A DNA stretch of 64,000 bases from Streptomyces echinoruber (GTDB taxonomy: Bacteria > Actinomycetota > Actinomycetes > Streptomycetales > Streptomycetaceae): contig NZ_BMWH01000012.1 of NCBI RefSeq assembly GCF_014651135.1, forward strand, positions 1-64,000. The letters run 5' to 3'. Positions 34,288 to 42,965 of the stretch are shown here, piece after piece. Both the position numbers and the translations under genes were made by a program. Position 1 is the stretch's first letter. Every line of letters begins with the position of its first letter. The notes beneath the pieces were generated by a model. The model was not told the origin of the DNA, made no database searches, and worked only from the letters and a program-made list of their open reading frames with translations.

Positions 34288-35475
34288 TCAGTCCGCGCCC
34301 GCCACCGTCCGGTGCCGGGCCCACGCCTCCCGCCGGACCTCAGGGTTCAGCAGCACGTCCGCGGCGGTGCACGCCAGGGCCTCCGTCGCCGCCGACAGCA
34401 CCACGCGGGCGCGTTCGGAGGCGGCGGCCGCGGCGAACTCCTCGGTGTGGTCGCTGCCGTCCTCGCCCATGATGGCGACGAACGGATGGATCGCCGGGAC
34501 CCGGCCGCTGACGTTGCCGATGTCGGAGGAGCCCAGGTACACGCCCGGCACGGGCGGGGTGAGCGTGATGCCGGCGCGCGCCAGGTGCGCCGCGAACCGC
34601 TCCGAGAGCACCGGGCTGTCGCGGAAGTGCTCGTAGCGGACCGTGGCCTGCTCCACTTCCGCCCGGGTGCCCGTCGCCCGCGCCACGCCCTCGGCGCACT
34701 CCCGCAGCCGTCCGGCCAGCTCCTCGAGCGCCCCGGTGGTGGCCGCGCGCAGCCCGAACAGGCCCTCGGCGTACTCGGGCACGATGTTGGTGGCGGTGCC
34801 GCCGTGCGTGACGATGCCCTGCACGTGGGAGCCCTGTGGCAGCCGGCGGCCGAGCACGGCGAGCACGTTGAACAGCTCGACGAGCGCCGCCAGCGCGTCG
34901 ACGCCCTCCGTCGGGTTGCCGGTGGGATGCGCGGCGCGTCCGTGGAAACCGACCCGGTACTGCACCTGCGCGGTCAGCGGCGCCCGCGTCCAGCTGTACA
35001 CCCCCGGGTGGAACATCAGCGCCGCGTCCACCTCGTCGAACACCCCGGCCTCCACCTCCAGGGCCTTGCCGCCGCCGCCCTCCTCCGCGGGAGTGCCCAC
35101 CGCGAGCACACTGCCCCCGGCACCCTCCGGCACGGCGCGCAGGGCGAGCGCCGCCCCCAGGCCGGCGGCCGCGATCAGGTTGTGCCCGCAGGCGTGGCCG
35201 AGGCCGGGCAGCGCGTCGTACTCCAGCAGCAGCGCCACCGCGGGCCGGTCCTGCCCGAAGCGGGCGGTGAACGCGGTCTCCAGCCCCGCCGTGCCCCGCT
35301 CCACCGCGAACCCGGCCCGTTCCAGCTCGTCGGTGAGCAGGGCCGCCGCCCGGTGCTCGGCGAAGGCGTACTCCGGATCGGCGTGCAGCTTCAGCGCCAC
35401 CTGCCACAGCGTGTCGGCCCGCTCGGCCACCGCCGTGCGGAGCGCGTCGTGAACGTCGTCGAGCGTGCGGGCCAC
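34288..35475 (-). CDS. M20-family amidohydrolase/peptidase
   Basis: A 395-residue M20D-type metal hydrolase. Metal-binding landmarks are GLGHACGHNLIAAAG, GTPAEEGGGGK and MFHPGVY; GRAAHPTGNPTEGVDALAAL marks the dimerisation lid and the end has HTEEFA as last metal site. Family members cleave N-acyl amino acids, aminobenzoyl-glutamate or similar amides. The GTG at 35475 follows GGGGAGG; the open frame beyond it is a shadow of the decarboxylase on the other strand. It is divergent from a PLP decarboxylase with 177 bases between, so the two may share control and process amino acid derivatives. Confidence 0.93.
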   Translation of the reverse strand: MARTLDDVHDALRTAVAERADTLWQVALKLHADPEYAFAEHRAAALLTDELERAGFAVERGTAGLETAFTARFGQDRPAVALLLEYDALPGLGHACGHNLIAAAGLGAALALRAVPEGAGGSVLAVGTPAEEGGGGKALEVEAGVFDEVDAALMFHPGVYSWTRAPLTAQVQYRVGFHGRAAHPTGNPTEGVDALAALVELFNVLAVLGRRLPQGSHVQGIVTHGGTATNIVPEYAEGLFGLRAATTGALEELAGRLRECAEGVARATGTRAEVEQATVRYEHFRDSPVLSERFAAHLARAGITLTPPVPGVYLGSSDIGNVSGRVPAIHPFVAIMGEDGSDHTEEFAAAAASERARVVLSAATEALACTAADVLLNPEVRREAWARHRTVAGAD

Positions 35476-35652
35476 GCAGCCTCCCCGGGACGAAGAACCG
35501 GTCGTGCCGTACCGGCGACCGGGTTCCACCGCCCGGGCGGCCCGACACCCGCCGGGTTTCGATCGCCGCGCCGGTGCAACACGATCCCTGTGCCCGGACG
35601 GCCGCGCACCACCCGCGCGACGGCTCCGGGCGGATCCGGGAGGAAGGGAACG

Positions 35653-37116
35653 ATGGACCATTCGCGTGCGCCCGTGCTGGAGGCCCTGCAGGAGTTCCGG
35701 CGCCGGGGAGACGTCGTCTACGGCCCACCGGGGCACAAGCAGGGCCGCGGCGCGGACCCGCGCGTCGCGGAGATCGTCGGCCTGGACGTCTTCCGCTCCG
35801 ACGTGCTCTCCCTCAACGGGCTCGACGACCGCCGCCAGTCGCAGGGGGTGCTCAGCCAGGCGCAGGAGCTGATGGCCGACGCGGTCGGCGCCGAGCACGC
35901 GTTCTTCTCCACCTGCGGCAGCTCCCTGTCGGTCAAGACCGCCATGCTGTCGGTCGCCGGCCCCGGCGAGAAGCTGCTGCTGTCGCGCAACGCCCACAAG
36001 TCCGTCATCTCGGCCGTCGTCGTCAACGGCGTCGAACCCATCTGGGTCCACCCCAAGTTCGACGGCGAACGGCACCTCGCCCATCCGCCCGAGCCCGACG
36101 ACGTGCGCCGCCGCCTCCAGGAGCACCCCGACGCCAAGGGCATGCTCCTGATCACCCCCACCGACTGGGGGACCTGCGCCGACATCGCGGGGGTGGCCCG
36201 GGCCTGCCACGACTTCGACGTCCCCCTCATCGTCGACGAGGCCTGGGGCGCCCACCTGCCCTTCCATCCCCGGCTGCCCGCCTGGGGCATGGACGCCGAC
36301 GCCGACCTGGTCGTCACCAGCGTGCACAAGATGGGCGGCGCCATCGAGCAGAGCTCCGTCTTCCACCTCCAGTACGACCGGGTGGACCCGGAGGTCCTCA
36401 AGCAGCGCGAGGACCTGCTCGGCACCACCAGCGCCTCCACCCTGGTGTACGCCACGCTCGACGGCTGGCGCCGCCAGATGGTCGAGCACGGCCACGACCT
36501 GCTCGAGGCCGCGCTGCGGCGCGCCGAACGCATCCGGGCCGCGGCCGCCGACCTGCCGGGTCTGAGGCCCATGGGCGCGGAGGTCGTCGAGGAGGGCTTC
36601 GCCGCCGCCTTCGACCCGCTGAAGATCGTGATCGACGTGCGGGAACTCGGCATCAGCGGCATGCAAGCCTCCGAGTGGCTGCGCGCCCACCGGCACGTCG
36701 ACGTCGGCGGCTCCGACACCTGCCGCATCAGCGCCTCCCTCACCCACGCCGACGACGACGAGACCGAGAAGGTCCTCCTCGACGCCCTGCGGGCGCTCGT
36801 CGACGGCGCCGGCTCGATCGAGACGCAGCCCCCGGTCCGGCTGCCCCGCCCCCCGGCCCTGGAACTGGAACAGGCCATGCTGCCCCGCGAGGCCTTCTTC
36901 GCCCCGGTCGAGCACGTGCCCGCCGAGCGCGCCGCCGGCCGCATCTCCGCCGAGATGATCAGCCCCTACCCGCCCGGCGTGCCCGTCGTCGCCCCCGGCG
37001 AGGTCATCACCGACGAGATCCTCGACTACCTGCGCAGCGGCGTCGAGCACGGGATGCTCATCCCCGACGCGGCGGACCCGACGGTCAAGACCCTGCGGGT
37101 GGTGGCGCGCGACTGA
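35653..37116 (+). CDS. Orn/Lys/Arg-type PLP decarboxylase
   Basis: A 487-residue fold-type I PLP enzyme of the Orn/Lys/Arg decarboxylase group, short (bacilli/actinobacterial YaaO/SpeA-like) form without the N-terminal wing domain. Landmarks are GPPGHKQGRG, FSTCGSSLSVKTA, RNAHKSV, the PLP aspartate Asp195 in IVDEAWGAHLPFHP and Schiff-base Lys226 in VTSVHKMGG. The C-terminal part SPYPPGVPVVAPGE is typical. It probably decarboxylates arginine, lysine or ornithine to a polyamine; the exact amino acid is not readable. The ATG follows AGGAAGGGAAC. Divergent from the M20 hydrolase. Confidence 0.93.
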   Translation: MDHSRAPVLEALQEFRRRGDVVYGPPGHKQGRGADPRVAEIVGLDVFRSDVLSLNGLDDRRQSQGVLSQAQELMADAVGAEHAFFSTCGSSLSVKTAMLSVAGPGEKLLLSRNAHKSVISAVVVNGVEPIWVHPKFDGERHLAHPPEPDDVRRRLQEHPDAKGMLLITPTDWGTCADIAGVARACHDFDVPLIVDEAWGAHLPFHPRLPAWGMDADADLVVTSVHKMGGAIEQSSVFHLQYDRVDPEVLKQREDLLGTTSASTLVYATLDGWRRQMVEHGHDLLEAALRRAERIRAAAADLPGLRPMGAEVVEEGFAAAFDPLKIVIDVRELGISGMQASEWLRAHRHVDVGGSDTCRISASLTHADDDETEKVLLDALRALVDGAGSIETQPPVRLPRPPALELEQAMLPREAFFAPVEHVPAERAAGRISAEMISPYPPGVPVVAPGEVITDEILDYLRSGVEHGMLIPDAADPTVKTLRVVARD

Positions 37117-37150
37117 CCGCGACGGCGACGGCCGGTCGGCCACGCGGCGA

Positions 37151-37266
37151 CGACCGGCCTACGACCGGCCTACGACCGGCGGTCCCGCGGCCCGGGTACC
37201 GGCCCCGGCCGTCCGCCGGCCGTCGCCGTCACGGTGGCACGGTCAGCCGCCACGGTGGCACGGTCA
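37151..37266. repeat. Two short tandem repeat sets in a convergent gap
   Basis: CGACCGGCCTA repeats with an 11-base period at 37151-37180 (2.7 copies). CACGGTGGCACGGTCA occurs at 37230-37245 and 37251-37266 (period 21), ending 6 bases before the stop of the 37272 gene. Confidence 0.85.
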
Positions 37267-37271
37267 CGCCG

Positions 37272-38885
37272 TCAGCCGTCGTTGTCCCGCCACCGCCCCC
37301 CGCTCGGCGGCGTGTCGAAGCGGGTCGAGGACGCGGCGTTGCGGGTGAAGTCGTTGCCGGTGACGCGGCCGCCCGTCCAGTGGCCGGTGCCGGTGACCCA
37401 GACGGCGTGGGTCTGCGTCCTGGCCTCCTGGTCGTCCTCGACGCGGTTGCTCTGCACCTGCGGGCGGGTCACGTCGGCGGCGATCGTCAGACCGGAGCGC
37501 GGAGCGGGCGCGTCGGGCAGTTCGTACGGGGTGCCGGGCGCGGGCGTCCCGCCGGGCCAGGCGGTCGGGACGCCGGGACGCGCGGGGGCGAGGGCGAGTT
37601 CGGTGGCGGTGTTGTACGTCACCAGGGCGCTCTGCCCGCCGACGGTCAGCCGCTTGCCGCGGTGCCCGTCCGGGGGCCAGTCGGCCCCCTCGTCGACGAG
37701 GGACAGCTCGGTGCAGCGCACCCCCGGCCCGCCGCCGGAGGCGGCCGGCGCGGCACGCCGCCCGTTGTTGCGGATCCGGTTGCCGAGGACGGCCGCGTCG
37801 CGCAGGTCGGCGTCGATGCGGACGCCGTCCAGGGCGTTGTCGCGGATGTCGTTGGACTCCAGGACGATGTCCGCGGTCGGCTCCTGGTCGCCGCCCGCCA
37901 GGTTGTGCTGCCAGTAGCCGTAGCGGCCGTTGCGGCTGATGCGGTTGCCGCGCAGCGCGTACGGCCCGGGCGTGTTGCCGATCGCGACGCCGTCGCGGAC
38001 GTTGCCGTCGATGACGCAGCCGGTCACGATGCCGCCGCGCCCGGCGACGGCCGTGGTGCCGTGCGAGGACACGTCGAACCCGGCCTCGTGGTTGCCGATC
38101 ATCGTGCAGGAGGTCACCAGCAGCCCGTCGGTGCCCCAGTCGGAGATGCCGTACCGGTTGTCCTCGGTGTGACAGGCGATGACGCGGATGCCGCGCGGCG
38201 GCGGCCACTTCTCCTCCTGCAACTCCAGGAAGATGCCGTTGGTGGTGTTGCCGACGGCTGTGCACGCGGTGATCGTGAGCCGCTCGACGGCGCCCCAGCC
38301 GCCCACGCCGATCCCGATGCCGGCGCCGCCCATCGCCTCGCCGGGGTCCTGCCGGCCGCACCGCTCGGCCAGCACGCCCTCCACCACCGTGTCCTGCAGG
38401 AAGTCGCAGCCGAAGCCGGTGGCCGCGGTGTCGTGGAGGTACAGGTCGCTGAAGCGGGCGCGCCGCACGTACTGCAGGCCCAGGCCCTTGGCGAGCGGGT
38501 CGTACTCCTCGGTCCGCACGCCGGAGCCGTCGATCTCGAAGTGCGCGAAGGTGAGGTCGGCCAGGTGGTTGTCCCGGCTCGCCCCGTGCCGGGAGTCGGT
38601 GAACCAGGCCAGCGGCACCGGCTGCGCCCGGTTGCCGGGGTTGGCGAGCACGAAGCAGGTGGCGCCCCGGCCCGCGCCGATCAGGGACACGCCGCTGCGC
38701 CACACCACGGGCTCGTCCCGGATCAGGTACCGGCCCGCGGGGACGCGGATGATGCGCGGGCGGCCGTCCGCGGCGCACGCCGCGCCCAGCGCGTCGACCA
38801 GTTCCGCCAGCGCCGGCCGGTCGTCGGTGGTGCCGTCGCCGACGAGGCCGTGCTCGCGGGCATCGACGGTCAGCGGCAGGGACAT
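37272..38885 (-). CDS. Right-handed parallel beta-helix protein (pectate-lyase-like)
   Basis: A 537-residue protein with the N-terminal pectate-lyase superfamily cap (REHGLVGDGTTDDRPALAELVDALG, then RIIRVPAGRYLI) followed by many short beta-helix rungs (NTTNGIFLELQ, NHEAGFDVSSHGTTA, GNVRDGVAIGN, NRISRNGRYGYWQH, DNALDGVRIDA). Such folds occur in polysaccharide lyases, glycosidases, epimerases and phage tailspikes. No signal peptide is seen, which is odd for a polysaccharide enzyme; either it leaves the cell by another route or it acts inside. No catalytic residues can be assigned. GGAGGAGG lies upstream of the ATG. Confidence 0.88.
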   Translation of the reverse strand: MSLPLTVDAREHGLVGDGTTDDRPALAELVDALGAACAADGRPRIIRVPAGRYLIRDEPVVWRSGVSLIGAGRGATCFVLANPGNRAQPVPLAWFTDSRHGASRDNHLADLTFAHFEIDGSGVRTEEYDPLAKGLGLQYVRRARFSDLYLHDTAATGFGCDFLQDTVVEGVLAERCGRQDPGEAMGGAGIGIGVGGWGAVERLTITACTAVGNTTNGIFLELQEEKWPPPRGIRVIACHTEDNRYGISDWGTDGLLVTSCTMIGNHEAGFDVSSHGTTAVAGRGGIVTGCVIDGNVRDGVAIGNTPGPYALRGNRISRNGRYGYWQHNLAGGDQEPTADIVLESNDIRDNALDGVRIDADLRDAAVLGNRIRNNGRRAAPAASGGGPGVRCTELSLVDEGADWPPDGHRGKRLTVGGQSALVTYNTATELALAPARPGVPTAWPGGTPAPGTPYELPDAPAPRSGLTIAADVTRPQVQSNRVEDDQEARTQTHAVWVTGTGHWTGGRVTGNDFTRNAASSTRFDTPPSGGRWRDNDG

Positions 38886-39003
38886 CGGTGGGCCTCCTCC
38901 ATGCCTGCGCAGACACCTGCGTACGGAGATACCTGCGCACGACGGTGCGGACGACGGTGCCCGGCGCGCGTCACGCCGGGCCCGGAAGCGGGTGCGGGGA
39001 CGG

Positions 39004-39396
39004 TCAGTCGGTGAGGTCGGCCCTGCCGAACAGGGCGGCGTAGCCGGTGGGCAGCCGGCTGATGAGCTGGTTGAGCTGACCGGGGGAGACGGTCTGGGCC
39101 AGCGTGGTCAGCACGGCGCTCGCGTCCCACTGGGCGGTGCGCTCGTGCGCGCCGGTGCGCTTGCCGACGCGCCGGTAGAACTCCTCCACCCCGTACGTCT
39201 CCGGCTGCTCGGCCGCCGCGGAGGTGACCCGGTCGTCCAGCGGTGCGGGCAGCTGCGCCGCCAGGTCCTCGGCCTCGGACGCCGGGATGCGTCCGGCGAG
39301 GACCTCCAGCACCGCGTCGGTGACCTTCGCGGCCTCCTCCCGGTCGGCGTACTCACCGCGCTCCCGCACACGGGCGAGGAACTCGTCGTACCGCAT
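39004..39396 (-). CDS. DUF2267 protein
   Basis: A 130-residue all-helical DUF2267 protein made of two related halves: MRYDEFLARVRERGEYADREEAAKVTDAVLEVLAGRI with AEDLAAQLPAPL, then YGVEEFYRRVGKRTG with LNQLISRLPTGYAALFG. Function unknown; the family is frequent in actinomycetes and often stress-linked. It is divergent from a second DUF2267 gene 237 bases away, with the two proteins only moderately similar, so this looks like an old inverted duplication. Confidence 0.9.
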   Translation of the reverse strand: MRYDEFLARVRERGEYADREEAAKVTDAVLEVLAGRIPASEAEDLAAQLPAPLDDRVTSAAAEQPETYGVEEFYRRVGKRTGAHERTAQWDASAVLTTLAQTVSPGQLNQLISRLPTGYAALFGRADLTD

Positions 39397-39633
39397 GGAA
39401 ACCCCCTTCGCTTCGCGTGCAACGGGCGGTCTCCGGCCGGGTGCCCACGGCCCCGCGGCCGTAACGGCTCCCGCCGCCGGGAACTCCGGCGGTCGCGTGG
39501 ACTCCCGCCGCCCGGGGTACCCGGCCCGCGCGGAAAGGACGCACGGGACTAAAGGTGACAGAAGGGACGCACGAGAAGGGGGAACGGGGGAGCCGGAAGA
39601 GCGAAAAGGAAAGGCAAGGAGGACAGGCCCGTC

Positions 39634-40044
39634 ATGGACCACGACACCTTCATCGGACAGGTACAGGCGCGCGCCCGCCTCGACAGCCGGGGCGCCGCGG
39701 AGACCGCCACCCGCGCCACCCTGGAGACCCTCGCCGAGCGCATCCCCGCCACTCTCGCGGACAACCTCGCCGAGCAACTGCCGCGGGAGATCGGCGAGCA
39801 CCTGCGGCGCGTGACCGTCGCGCAGGACCAGCCGGACACCGGCGTCCGCATGGACCGCAACGAGTTCCTCGACCGCGTCGCCCGGCGGGCCGGCGCCGAC
39901 CGGGCCAAGGCCGCGCACGAGGCCCGTACCGTCGTCGAGGTCGTCGGCGAGGCCACCCAGGGCAGCCTGACGGGCAAGGTCCGCGCGTCCCTGGACGACG
40001 ACCTCGCCCACCTCCTGTTCGCCGGCAGCACCGGCTCCATCTGA
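39634..40044 (+). CDS. DUF2267 protein
   Basis: A 136-residue DUF2267 protein with two repeats, MDHDTFIGQVQARARLDSRGAAE...LAEQLPREIGEHL and MDRNEFLDRVARRAGADRAKAA...LDDDLAHLLFAGS. The second half keeps the FLDRVAxRAG word of the family. The ATG has AGGAGG about 12 bases upstream. It begins a tight plus-strand group with a 47-residue basic protein and a Cys-containing small protein. No function known; divergent partner is the DUF2267 gene at 39004. Confidence 0.9.
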   Translation: MDHDTFIGQVQARARLDSRGAAETATRATLETLAERIPATLADNLAEQLPREIGEHLRRVTVAQDQPDTGVRMDRNEFLDRVARRAGADRAKAAHEARTVVEVVGEATQGSLTGKVRASLDDDLAHLLFAGSTGSI

Positions 40045-40062
40045 CCCGGCGGGAGAACGGCC

Positions 40063-40206
40063 GTGGAGAACGACCGGCGCAAGGACGCCTACCTGAAGCA
40101 GAGCGGCCGCAAGGCGGTCACCGGCCGTCAGCGGCGGCGGCTGAAGAAGAAGGCCGGGCGGGGCAAGGGCCGGGACACCGGCGCGAAAGACGGGAAAGAG
40201 GGGTGA
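40063..40206 (+). CDS. Very small basic protein, 47 residues
   Basis: GTG at 40063 with GGGAG 7 bases upstream opens VENDRRKDAYLKQSGRKAVT, then GRQRRRLKKKAGRGKGRDTG, ending AKDGKEG. The RRKDAYLKQ and LTxRQRRR-like words are typical of small Streptomyces proteins of unknown function. About 40 percent of residues are Lys or Arg, so nucleic acid or ribosome binding is plausible. It follows the DUF2267 gene by 18 bases, and its TGA overlaps the next GTG (GTGA) by 4 bases. Confidence 0.72.
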   Translation: MENDRRKDAYLKQSGRKAVTGRQRRRLKKKAGRGKGRDTGAKDGKEG

Positions 40207-40523
40207 GGGCGACGGGTACGAGGAGGAGCCGCCGCCACGCGGTGGCGGCCTCCGGCGAGTGGTGGGACGAGGAGGACGGGCGGCGGCTGCCCGCCGGGGA
40301 GGTGCACGCCTGGGAACCCGGCACCAACCAGACGGTGTGCGGCCTGTCCCTGCACCGCTCCCGGCTGACCCGCCTCGCCGGTGTCGAGTGGCGGGACGTG
40401 CTGCCCGAGTCGGGCGGCGCGGCCGACGCCGTACGCCGCGTCTGCCCCCGCTGCGCCGCGGCCGCCGGCCGCCACGACCCCGACGCCCGCCGCACCTGGC
40501 GGCGCGTCAACCCCCGGCCCTGA
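40203..40523 (+). CDS. Small Cys-containing conserved hypothetical
   Basis: A 106-residue basic protein. Core segment GEWWDEEDGRRLPAGEVHAWEPGTNQTVCGLSLHRSRL followed by a C-terminal CPRCAAAAGRHDPDARR, suggesting a small metal site made of one upstream Cys and the CxxC pair with nearby His. Its GTG start at 40203 overlaps the TGA of the 47-residue gene. Function unknown; a zinc ribbon-like structural role is a guess from the cysteine spacing. Confidence 0.72.
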   Translation: MRATGTRRSRRHAVAASGEWWDEEDGRRLPAGEVHAWEPGTNQTVCGLSLHRSRLTRLAGVEWRDVLPESGGAADAVRRVCPRCAAAAGRHDPDARRTWRRVNPRP

Positions 40524-40953
40524 GCGCCGGTCCGCCGGGAAGGCGCGGGCCGGCCACGGGCACCGTTCGATCACGGGCGTCGCTCGGCCATGGGCACGGC
40601 CGGGCGGCGCCCTTTTCGCGCGTGCGGCGGGCACGGCGGCCGGCACGGGGCCGCGTGCCCTGCCCTGTCCGTCCCGCTCCGCCCGCCCGAGGACCGCGGA
40701 ACCCCTCGACCGGCACCACCGGCGGTGGTGCCCGGATCGGCACCACCCGGCCGGCGGGTCCCACGCCGCCGTGGCCCGGTTCGCCACCGCGGCCCGGTTC
40801 GCCACCGCGGCTCCGTTGGCCATGTACGCGTTGAACTCCGTCGGGCCGGCACCCGCCCCCCGGCGCCGGCCCGCTGCTCTACAGTGACTGTCGGTAGTGC
40901 CGGAGTCCCGGCGATCAGGCACCGGATGAGGTACACGGAGGACATCGCCCGTC
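40524..40953. other. Regulatory region upstream of htpG
   Basis: 430 bases with no supported gene. It has an 18-bp perfect tandem repeat GGCCCGGTTCGCCACCGC (40773-40790 and 40791-40808) with a partial third copy, and a small dyad ACAGTGACTGT (40881-40891) beside a possible -10 TACAGT (40880-40885). No HAIR or CIRCE element was found. Confidence 0.55.
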
Positions 40954-42861
40954 ATGCCGACCGAAACGTTTGAGTTCCAGGTAGAGGCACGTCAGCTGCT
41001 GCAGCTGATGATCCACTCGGTGTACTCGAACAAGGACGTGTTCCTGCGGGAGCTCGTCTCCAACGCCTCCGACGCGCTGGACAAGCTGCGCATCGCCGCG
41101 CTGCGGGGCGAGGCGCCGGACGCCGACACGTCCGACCTGCACATCGAGATCGAGGCCGACAAGGAGGCCCGCACCCTCACCGTCCGGGACAACGGCATCG
41201 GCATGTCCTACGAGGAGGTGGGGCAGCTCATCGGCACCATCGCCAACTCGGGCACCGCGAAGTTCCTGGAGGAGCTGCGCCAGGCCAAGGACACGGCGGC
41301 GGCCGAGGGGCTCATCGGGCGGTTCGGCGTCGGGTTCTACTCCGCCTTCATGGTGGCGGACGAGGTGACGCTGGTGACCCGCCGGGCCGGCGAGGAGCAG
41401 GGCACCCGCTGGAGCTCGCGCGGCGAGGGGACGTACACCCTGGAGAAGGTCGACGACGTGCCGCAGGGCACCTCGGTCACCCTGCACCTGAAGCCGGCCG
41501 ACCCCGACAACCAGCTCCACGACTACACCTCCCCCTGGAAGATCCGGGAGATCGTCAAGCGGTACTCGGACTTCATCACCTGGCCGGTCAAGCTCCTCCC
41601 GCAGGACGGCACGGGCAAGGACGGCGACGGCGCGCGCGAACCCGAGACCCTGAACTCCATGAAGGCGCTGTGGGCCCGCCCGCGCGACGAGGTCTCCGAC
41701 GAGGAGTACCACGAGCTGTACAAGCACCTCAGCCACGACTGGCAGGACCCGCTGGAGACCATCCGGCTCCAGGCGGAGGGCACCTTCGAGTACCAGGCGC
41801 TGCTGTTCCTGCCCTCCCGGGCCCCGCACGACCTGTTCACCCAGGGCTTCCGGCACGGCCTGCAGCTGTACGTCAAGCGCGTGTTCATCATGGACGACTG
41901 CGAGGCGCTGCTGCCGCCGTACCTGCGCTTCGTGCGCGGCGTCGTCGACGCGCAGGACCTCTCCCTCAACGTCTCCCGGGAGATCCTGCAGCAGGACCGG
42001 CACATCGAGATGATGCGGCGCCGGCTGACGAAGAAGGTGCTGTCCTCCCTGAAGGAGATGAAGGCGAACGCGCCCGACCGCTTCGCCACGTTCTGGCGGG
42101 AGTTCGGCGCCGTCCTGAAGGAGGGCCTGGTCACCGACGCCGAGAACCGCGACGCGATCCTCGCCGTCGCCTCGTTCGCGAGCACGCACGACGCCGAGAA
42201 GCCGACCACGCTCGCCGAGTACGTGGCGCGGGCGAAGGACGACCGGCAGGACATCTACTACCTCACCGGCGACTCGCGGCACGCCCTGGAGAACTCCCCG
42301 CACATGGAGGCGTTCCGCGAACGCGGCATCGAGGTGCTGCTGCTGACCGACCCCGTCGACGAGGTGTGGGTCGACACCGTCGGCGAGTTCGACGGCCGCA
42401 AGCTGCGCTCCGTCGCCAAGGGCGAGCTGGACCTGGGCGACGCGGACGGCGACGGCAAGGGCGGCGAGCGGGAGAAGCAGGACGAGGAGTACGCCGGCCT
42501 GCTGGGCTGGATGAAGGAGCAGCTCGGCGAGGACGTCAAGGACGTGCGCCTGTCCGGCCGCCTCACCGTCTCCCCGGCCTGCGTCGTCTCGGACGCCGGC
42601 GACCTGACCCCGGCGCTGGAGAACATGTACCGGGCCATGGGCCAGGAGGTGCCGCGCGCCCGGCGCATCCTCGAACTCAACCCGGACCACGCCTTGGTGA
42701 AGAACCTCAACCGGGCCTTCCGGGAGCGCGAGGACCGCTCCGGCCTCGCCGAGACCGCCGAACTCCTGCACGGCCTGGCCGTCCTCGCCGAGGGCGGCCA
42801 GCCCAAGGAACCCGCCCGGTTCGCCAAGCTCCTGGCGGACCGTCTGGAACGCACCCTGTAA
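40954..42861 (+). CDS. htpG: Molecular chaperone HtpG (Hsp90)
   Basis: A 635-residue bacterial Hsp90. The N-terminal GHKL ATPase has [39 protein letters not shown] and [15 protein letters not shown]; the middle domain has [28 protein letters not shown] and [10 protein letters not shown]; the C-terminal dimerisation domain runs to residue 635. Length and motifs are standard. HtpG remodels client proteins under stress together with DnaK. An acidic insert ([14 protein letters not shown], about 226-240) is longer than in many homologues. The ATG is followed by [21 protein letters not shown], the usual HtpG N-terminus. Monocistronic; ends at a strong terminator. Confidence 0.97.
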
Positions 42862-42909
42862 CGGGGCCCGGTACGGCCGCGGACCCGCCGCCGGCGCGGC
42901 GGGCCCACG

Positions 42910-42950
42910 CCGGTGGGGCCGCCGTCCGTGCCGGGTGGCGGCCCCACCGG
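42910..42950. terminator. Bidirectional terminator between htpG and the xylanase gene
   Basis: CCGGTGGGGCCGCC (42910-42923) pairs perfectly with GGCGGCCCCACCGG (42937-42950) across a 13-base loop, between two convergent stops. Confidence 0.82.
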
Positions 42951-42965
42951 TGGGCGCGTGCCCGG

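Noticed and set aside
40524..40953. HAIR or CIRCE heat-shock element upstream of htpG
   Set aside because: No CTTGAGT-N7-ACTCAAG or CIRCE inverted repeat; only an 18-bp tandem repeat and a short dyad are present.
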